Part shown: positions 59,140 through 64,000 of the stretch, piece after piece
How positions within the stretch are numbered: the stretch's first letter is position 1
Layout: each line of letters opens with the position of its first letter
Notes under the pieces: model-generated
What the model was told of the DNA's origin: nothing
Databases searched by the model: none
Seen by the model: only the letters and a program-made list of their open reading frames with translations
From: Azophilus sp965220425
GTDB taxonomy: Bacteria > Pseudomonadota > Gammaproteobacteria > Pseudomonadales > Azotimanducaceae
Assembly (NCBI GenBank): GCA_965220425.1
Contig: OZ244830.1
Span: 2,046,001-2,110,000 of the forward strand
Reading direction: 5' to 3'
DNA: 64,000 bases
Made by a program: the position numbers and the translations under genes

Positions 59140-61593
59140 ATGCTATCACGACGACTACTGCCCGTGTTTTTGGCACTTATTCTGTTTCCGGCAGCCGAAG
59201 ATGCCGAGGCGCAGCGCACCTGCTCAAGCGCGCCGGGCACCAATTGTAAGGGCGACAATGGGTGGTTCCCCGACGATGATGACATCGGGCGCCTGGGGTC
59301 CGGCGGGACCATGACGGTATGCCGGAACAGGCATTCGGTTCCGAACGGTTCGTACTGCCAGCGATTGACCAGTACGTGTGCGCAGGACGTGCCGATCATG
59401 CTGAGACGCCACTCGAACCCCAACCGTGACGGTTGGGCGTCCGTGCTGCGTAAGTATCACCGCGGCGGCTGGTGCCTCTCGATGTGCGCGCTTGTCACCT
59501 ACCCGCCTTGGGACCCGTGGTCGGGGTGGGAAAAAACCAGTGAATGGCTGGTCCCGAAGGTCCCGGAGGTCCCGCCGACTCCATATATCCCGGCGACCCC
59601 GGAGATCCCGGATGACCCGAACACCCCGCAAAACGAGTGGCAGCCGGCGATGCCGGAGGTTCCGGCAACGCCCGGCTCGCCCCGGATACCGCCTCAGATG
59701 TGCAGCAATCAGTACAGCGAGCGCTATTGTCACGAACCAACGACGAATCTGAACCCCTGCGCCGGGGGGGTGTATTGCTTCAACGGGGGTTTCGAAAGCC
59801 GGACAAGAGTGGTCTGCTATGACTGCGAGACGTGCTCGTCGCCCCCGCCGCCGCCCCCGCCGCCGACATGCGGTGCGCCGGCGAATTGCGGCGCGAACGC
59901 GGGAACCTGTGGCTCGGGGACCGCGAGTGCGGTGACGGATTCTGCCGACGGAACTCAGCAACTCTGGACCTGCACCTCCACCGACAGCGACTGTGATGTC
60001 TTGAGTTGCGCGGCGGATACGACGTCTTGCGCCACACCGGCCGTTTGTGGCACTACACAGGGCACCTGTGACACCGGGACCGCCGGTGCTGTCACCACAA
60101 CCACAACCGAGCATGAGTGGACGTGCACGTCTTCCGATACGAACTGCCCCGTACTGGACTGTACGATACCGGTTGCGTGCGTTACCGCACCGGCCTGCGA
60201 CAGCGCGATCGGATCCTGCTCAACGGGCACGCCGAGTCCGGTCACAAACCTGACGACGCCCATCGAGATTGTTGACACCTGGGCCTGCACGGCGCCGCAC
60301 TGCACCGACGCGAACTGTCAGAATGACTGTACGCGCTACGAGATCAACTTTCCTCCAACCTGCGTCTGCGGTGACAGTGACGGCGACGGCGCGGACGATG
60401 ACAAAATCTGCACAACGACCTGCACGGAGGGTACGCCGGCAACGTGTTCGGGCACGGCCGGGACATGCCCGTTGAACTACCCCCTGGTCACAGAAGCCCC
60501 GAACGACCCAGACTGCGTCATCTGTACAATCCCGCCACTTTGCGGTTCTGCCACCAATACGTGCATAAACGGGGACGTCGCAGCGCAGTCATCCTCGGGC
60601 GAGACGCTGAAAAACAACTACTACTGGTCGTGCTCCACGCCCCCTCCGCCGATTTGCCTGGACGACCGCTGCTCGTCAACTGAGACTTGCACCAATTACA
60701 CGACCAGTCCAGTAGTCCCCGGGTCGTGCGACGGGTGCGACTGGGTCGAGACGGAGTCCTGTACGGCAGGCGACTGCATAACCGGCGGGGAATGTCCGGA
60801 CGGTTATCCGCGAGAGACCAGCCGGATACCGGGAGATTTGCGTTGCCCGCCCTGCGGCCCGGTCTGCGGGGTGAATGGCGCTTGCGATCAAGGCGATCCA
60901 AGCAACGAAAGCATCGGTGCGTGTACGGATCGCATAACCTCGGCTTGGGGGCCTTGGGCGGACGATGGTGTTTGTCCCTTGAACACGGAGTCGCGGACGC
61001 GGACCTGCAGCGACGGCAGCGCGTCGGACGGGCAGATGACCTGGGACTGCACGCATGACGGGACCACAAAAGGCTGTTCGGGGCCGGCGATGCCGCCGCT
61101 GCCGACCTGTGACTGGTCCTGCGCTGGCGTTGAACTGACGGAGACCCGGACTCACGACAGGTGTCCGTGCTCAACCCCCATGGCGTGTAATGCAGCCGAA
61201 TGCCGCACTGGCACTGAAGTTGTCGACGACCCCGACAGGCCCGGGGTGTGCTTGCGAAGAGAGTGCCAGGGTCCGCCTCCCACCTGCACGGCCGGAGCGG
61301 ACTGTACGACCTGGTCGGGCTGGTCCGACGGGGAGCCGTCGACAATACTCACGACTGAAACCACCTCGCGGACTCAGGATTGCAATTCCGGTGTGGTCGC
61401 GTGCCCGTGTCCTCGGACGGAGGTGACTCAGACAGAGAACGGAACGATAACGACGCCGTGTTTACCAGGAAACACCATATGCAATATATATCTGCCGGGA
61501 TTTACCGGTTGGGATGATTGCAATAACTGCTGCAGCGGATCGCGGACCATTACGCCGGGGGCCGGTGAGCTTCCTTTTGATATGTGCTGGTGA
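59140..61593 (+). CDS. Secreted cysteine-rich protein with proline repeats
   Basis: I start at ATG 59140, which gives the signal peptide MLSRRLLPVFLALILFPAAE; the frame opens at 59071. The mature protein has a proline-rich stretch (VPEVPPTPYIPATPEIPDDP), poly-proline near SSPPPPPPPPT, then many short cysteine units (such as CGTTQGTCDTGTAGAV and WTCTSSDTNCPVLDC). Dozens of cysteines suggest an extracellular disulfide-rich structural protein. No enzymatic motif is seen. It converges on the metalloprotease gene, with the stops adjacent. Confidence 0.7.
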   Translation: MLSRRLLPVFLALILFPAAEDAEAQRTCSSAPGTNCKGDNGWFPDDDDIGRLGSGGTMTVCRNRHSVPNGSYCQRLTSTCAQDVPIMLRRHSNPNRDGWASVLRKYHRGGWCLSMCALVTYPPWDPWSGWEKTSEWLVPKVPEVPPTPYIPATPEIPDDPNTPQNEWQPAMPEVPATPGSPRIPPQMCSNQYSERYCHEPTTNLNPCAGGVYCFNGGFESRTRVVCYDCETCSSPPPPPPPPTCGAPANCGANAGTCGSGTASAVTDSADGTQQLWTCTSTDSDCDVLSCAADTTSCATPAVCGTTQGTCDTGTAGAVTTTTTEHEWTCTSSDTNCPVLDCTIPVACVTAPACDSAIGSCSTGTPSPVTNLTTPIEIVDTWACTAPHCTDANCQNDCTRYEINFPPTCVCGDSDGDGADDDKICTTTCTEGTPATCSGTAGTCPLNYPLVTEAPNDPDCVICTIPPLCGSATNTCINGDVAAQSSSGETLKNNYYWSCSTPPPPICLDDRCSSTETCTNYTTSPVVPGSCDGCDWVETESCTAGDCITGGECPDGYPRETSRIPGDLRCPPCGPVCGVNGACDQGDPSNESIGACTDRITSAWGPWADDGVCPLNTESRTRTCSDGSASDGQMTWDCTHDGTTKGCSGPAMPPLPTCDWSCAGVELTETRTHDRCPCSTPMACNAAECRTGTEVVDDPDRPGVCLRRECQGPPPTCTAGADCTTWSGWSDGEPSTILTTETTSRTQDCNSGVVACPCPRTEVTQTENGTITTPCLPGNTICNIYLPGFTGWDDCNNCCSGSRTITPGAGELPFDMCW

Positions 61594-63708
61594 CTAGCGG
61601 GCTGACTCTGCGCTCGCACTTGCGCGCACGTCGCCTTCCGAACCACGCAGAACGGCCGTTACCGCTTCCTCGAAGTAAGGCACGCGCGCGCTCCACAACG
61701 CCTCGTCGTGACCGTGCCCGGCGTGGGCTACGGAGATCCGCTCGCGGTGCAGCACGGACCCGCCGGTATCGAGGACTTCGAGGGTGTACTCACCGGCCGC
61801 GAGCGGCGACCAGGGCAGGTTGCCGGTCGGCTCTGCCATCGAGATCGAGGCGATCCCGTCGGCCGAGACCGCACCGGTGATCGCGATGCTTTGCGGTCCG
61901 GTTCCAGCCGGAGCGGATTTTTGGGTCAGGGGCGACACGCCGGACTTGCCGTCAGCCGCAGCCGGGCCATCGCACGCTTTGGCGCTGAATGCCTCCGACG
62001 ACTGCTGGTGCAGGGCCATTAGCTGGTAGGCAAAATCGGACACAACCCATCGGCCACCGCAGGCCGTCATGAAATCGTGGACGGGGAACGACAGGTGTAC
62101 GGGAGACAGGACGAGGTGTTCGTCGCGTTCCACGAATTGCGTCGAGATCCAGTCCCAGCCAAGCGCCGGCCCGAGCTTGCCGTCCTCGTAGGGGTAGTCC
62201 ACGGTCGTCGGGCCTCTCATGTGGCAGCCCGGTACGTGTTGTTGCCCGAAGAGATGCCCGATCTCGTGGGCGTTAATCATCATCGCTTGATGCGTATCTT
62301 GTGGAAGGACCTCCTCGTCCTCGTAATGGATAATCATTGCACCGATGGCGACGTTTCGAAAAGAGAGCCCATTCGAGCCGCTGGACCCTTCTTGATTGAA
62401 CATCGTGTGGTTGTCGACTATGCCGACATAGATTTCGTCGCGCCCGCAGGCGTGCAGGGCGTGATGGTCCCAGAGTTGATCGATCGCCGCGAAAATGTCG
62501 TACCGGTTGCCGTGGACTTCGCTGCCGTTGGCGACGTATTGCATGGTTGGTCCGATGCCCGTGGAGGTTTCGGCGACCGGCAGCCAGGATGCGGTGCCTG
62601 CCATGTAGGACTCGGCGTCGATAACCGGAGCAGGAAACCCGGGCACGTCGACCGGTATCCATGTCACCAGCAACGGCTCGACGGTCTCTCCGAATAGCGC
62701 AAGCCTGTCGTCTTGCCGGATCTCGTCGGATTCGATTGCAATGTCGAGAACGGCCCCGCGTTGGTAACGCTCGCGCGCCACATCGAAGACCGTCACGGTC
62801 TCGAAGCCGTCGCCGGAACGCTCGGTTTCCTGTCTGAGCGTTGGCAGGGCCGACCCGTCGACCGAGGCAGAGAACTCGGGAGGGGGCGACTCGTCCGTAT
62901 GAAAGGCGGTCACGGCGACCGCGGCACGGCGACCCCAGATGGCCGTCACAAAGCCCTCGTTGTCCACCGACCAGGCGTCGTCCTTGGAGGGGTAGAAGGA
63001 GTCTCGGGTGCCATCGCCGACGGTCCGCGCCCGCTGGTATTCCGGCACCGGCTCGGCCCCGTTTTCCGGGCGGTGCAGGTTGACGGGATCGGTCTCCTCG
63101 CCGGTCCGGTAATCTTTCTTGTAGACCGGCGGCCCCTGGAAGAGTTCGAGGGCGGTCAGGTAGACCCCGGTTTCCGACTGGCAGCGCAGCACGAACGGCA
63201 CCGTGACCGTCGCCGCCTTGTTGCCGGTCCGGCCGGTCACACGGATGGCGGTGCGCCGCTCGCCCGGGCTTATGCATTCGGCGGCGATCTCGAAATCGAG
63301 GACCTCGCCGGCCCGCAGGGTCGCGGCGCTCGTCGAGAGCGTCACCGCGGCGCCGGACGCTGTGAGCGTCAATTCGACCGGGTCCTCATCGCCGGTATTG
63401 CGGACCTTGAGAATCTCGACAACGGACTCGCCGACGTCGGCCGAGACATCGAATTCGGTCGGAGACACATCGAACCGACAGCCGGCGAGGGCGCACAGTA
63501 GCGCGCAGAGGGCCGTGCGGCGGAAGACTGGCCCACCTGGCCGCTGAAAACTGAAAATCGGCACCTGTGGCCGCGCTGGGGCGCTTTCTCGCGAATTTCG
63601 CGGGTGTTGACCCGTGAAAGTCGATTTGAGGGCACCAGAGAGCGCGTCACAGACGGCGATCGCGGCCGAAACCGGCCGGTTCGGGGTGTTTTTCGATCGG
63701 GCGCTCAT
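61594..63708 (-). CDS. Secreted zinc metallopeptidase lipoprotein
   Basis: I start at ATG 63708; GTG 63564 would give a shorter leader before the lipobox (LCALLCALAGC). The mature protein has an N-terminal beta domain with FDVSPTEFDVSADVGESVVE and a catalytic domain with MMINAHEIGHLFGQQHVPGC (HExxH). The C-terminal part includes a beta domain (AAGEYTLEVLDTGGSVLHRE). It is probably an envelope metallopeptidase. It may be co-transcribed with the partial gene upstream, whose stop is at 63714. Confidence 0.75.
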   Translation of the reverse strand: MSARSKNTPNRPVSAAIAVCDALSGALKSTFTGQHPRNSRESAPARPQVPIFSFQRPGGPVFRRTALCALLCALAGCRFDVSPTEFDVSADVGESVVEILKVRNTGDEDPVELTLTASGAAVTLSTSAATLRAGEVLDFEIAAECISPGERRTAIRVTGRTGNKAATVTVPFVLRCQSETGVYLTALELFQGPPVYKKDYRTGEETDPVNLHRPENGAEPVPEYQRARTVGDGTRDSFYPSKDDAWSVDNEGFVTAIWGRRAAVAVTAFHTDESPPPEFSASVDGSALPTLRQETERSGDGFETVTVFDVARERYQRGAVLDIAIESDEIRQDDRLALFGETVEPLLVTWIPVDVPGFPAPVIDAESYMAGTASWLPVAETSTGIGPTMQYVANGSEVHGNRYDIFAAIDQLWDHHALHACGRDEIYVGIVDNHTMFNQEGSSGSNGLSFRNVAIGAMIIHYEDEEVLPQDTHQAMMINAHEIGHLFGQQHVPGCHMRGPTTVDYPYEDGKLGPALGWDWISTQFVERDEHLVLSPVHLSFPVHDFMTACGGRWVVSDFAYQLMALHQQSSEAFSAKACDGPAAADGKSGVSPLTQKSAPAGTGPQSIAITGAVSADGIASISMAEPTGNLPWSPLAAGEYTLEVLDTGGSVLHRERISVAHAGHGHDEALWSARVPYFEEAVTAVLRGSEGDVRASASAESAR

Positions 63709-63713
63709 CTGAT

Positions 63714-64000
63714 CTACCATTCTACGATTTCGTCGAGGGTGTCGAAATCGGCCGCCTGCAGGAAGGCGACGACCTCGCGCGCGGCGCGCTCGATATCGTC
63801 GACCAGCTCGGAGACGGTGCCGGCGTCTCGCATCCGCACGGCTCGGGTCTCGCGGGCAACCACGTTCCACAAGTACCACTCGCCCATCACGTTGACATCG
63901 CCCCACGCGGCGACACCGAGCGGGTCGCGGCCCTTGAGTGCGACCGCGAGCATCGCTGCCGGCGCGGGCCGATCGACCTCGCGCTCGGCCGCCGGCACGA
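63714..64000 (-). CDS. Hypothetical protein, 5' partial
   Basis: The frame is open to the window edge. It reads WGDVNVMGEWYLWNVVARET, then VSELVDDIERAAREVVAFLQ. No family is recognised. It lies just upstream of the metallopeptidase on the same strand. Confidence 0.45.
   Translation of the reverse strand, partial: VPAAEREVDRPAPAAMLAVALKGRDPLGVAAWGDVNVMGEWYLWNVVARETRAVRMRDAGTVSELVDDIERAAREVVAFLQAADFDTLDEIVEW

Noticed and set aside
1..64000. CRISPR arrays and tRNA genes
   Set aside because: No regularly spaced repeats and no tRNA-like T-arm with matching stems were seen by eye; a covariance search would be needed to be sure.

Overview
This window is a GC-rich, Gram-negative-type chromosome segment: there are lipobox signal peptides, secreted metallopeptidases and Sec-type leaders. 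No rRNA, tRNA or CRISPR was seen, so the organism cannot be named. Eukaryote-like domains (cadherin, FN3, SRCR, LRR-like, ankyrin) together with dense IS elements, restriction and other conflict genes suggest a host-associated bacterium, possibly a proteobacterial symbiont of a marine invertebrate such as a sponge. That ecological reading is inference.

Layout. (a) 1-8.0 kb: the 3' part of a giant cadherin/FN3/SRCR surface protein, then a decayed patch (sulfotransferase fragment, HNH nuclease fragment) split by an IS630 copy that also truncates a secreted zinc metalloprotease. (b) 8.6-15.3 kb: a 2258-aa secreted subtilase. (c) 15.8-22.3 kb: a plasmid-like stretch with parA and a ribbon-helix-helix partner, a module-bearing secreted HNH protein, an IS1595 copy inserted at codon 4 of a small gene, phage-like small genes and an XRE regulator. 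(d) 22.3-38.4 kb: the most unusual part. A ClpP-type serine protease domain is fused to a TraG/VirD4-type ATPase. It is followed by about 30 tightly overlapping, same-strand genes, many very small, and then by a second diverged copy of the ATPase gene's 3' end. The array holds three metallophosphoesterase paralogues, a second phosphoesterase type (one intact, one broken), a HAD phosphatase, a zeta-like kinase, a Thg1-like 3'-5' polymerase and a lone DnaB N-terminal domain. I read this as a mobile element cargo block with an RNA end-repair theme. (e) 38.5-48.4 kb: a defence and counter-defence block with type I restriction-modification (half-size HsdS), a SIR2-STAND-like protein, an ArdC-type antirestriction protein and an unknown gene. 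(f) 49-56 kb: an AAA/ankyrin protein lying between two 140-bp direct repeats, a lipoprotein with many ankyrin repeats, an SH3 lipoprotein, and a protein sharing the C-terminal domain of the ankyrin lipoprotein. (g) 56-64 kb: a double-HTH regulator, a HEPN-like protein, a cysteine-rich secreted protein and a secreted metallopeptidase that converge on each other, and a partial gene at the end.

A module of about 230 residues, itself an internal duplication, ends or forms part of three otherwise unrelated secreted proteins (five copies in the first 19 kb). It is a good candidate for an undescribed surface or secretion domain. All domain calls were made by reading the sequence; no database was searched.
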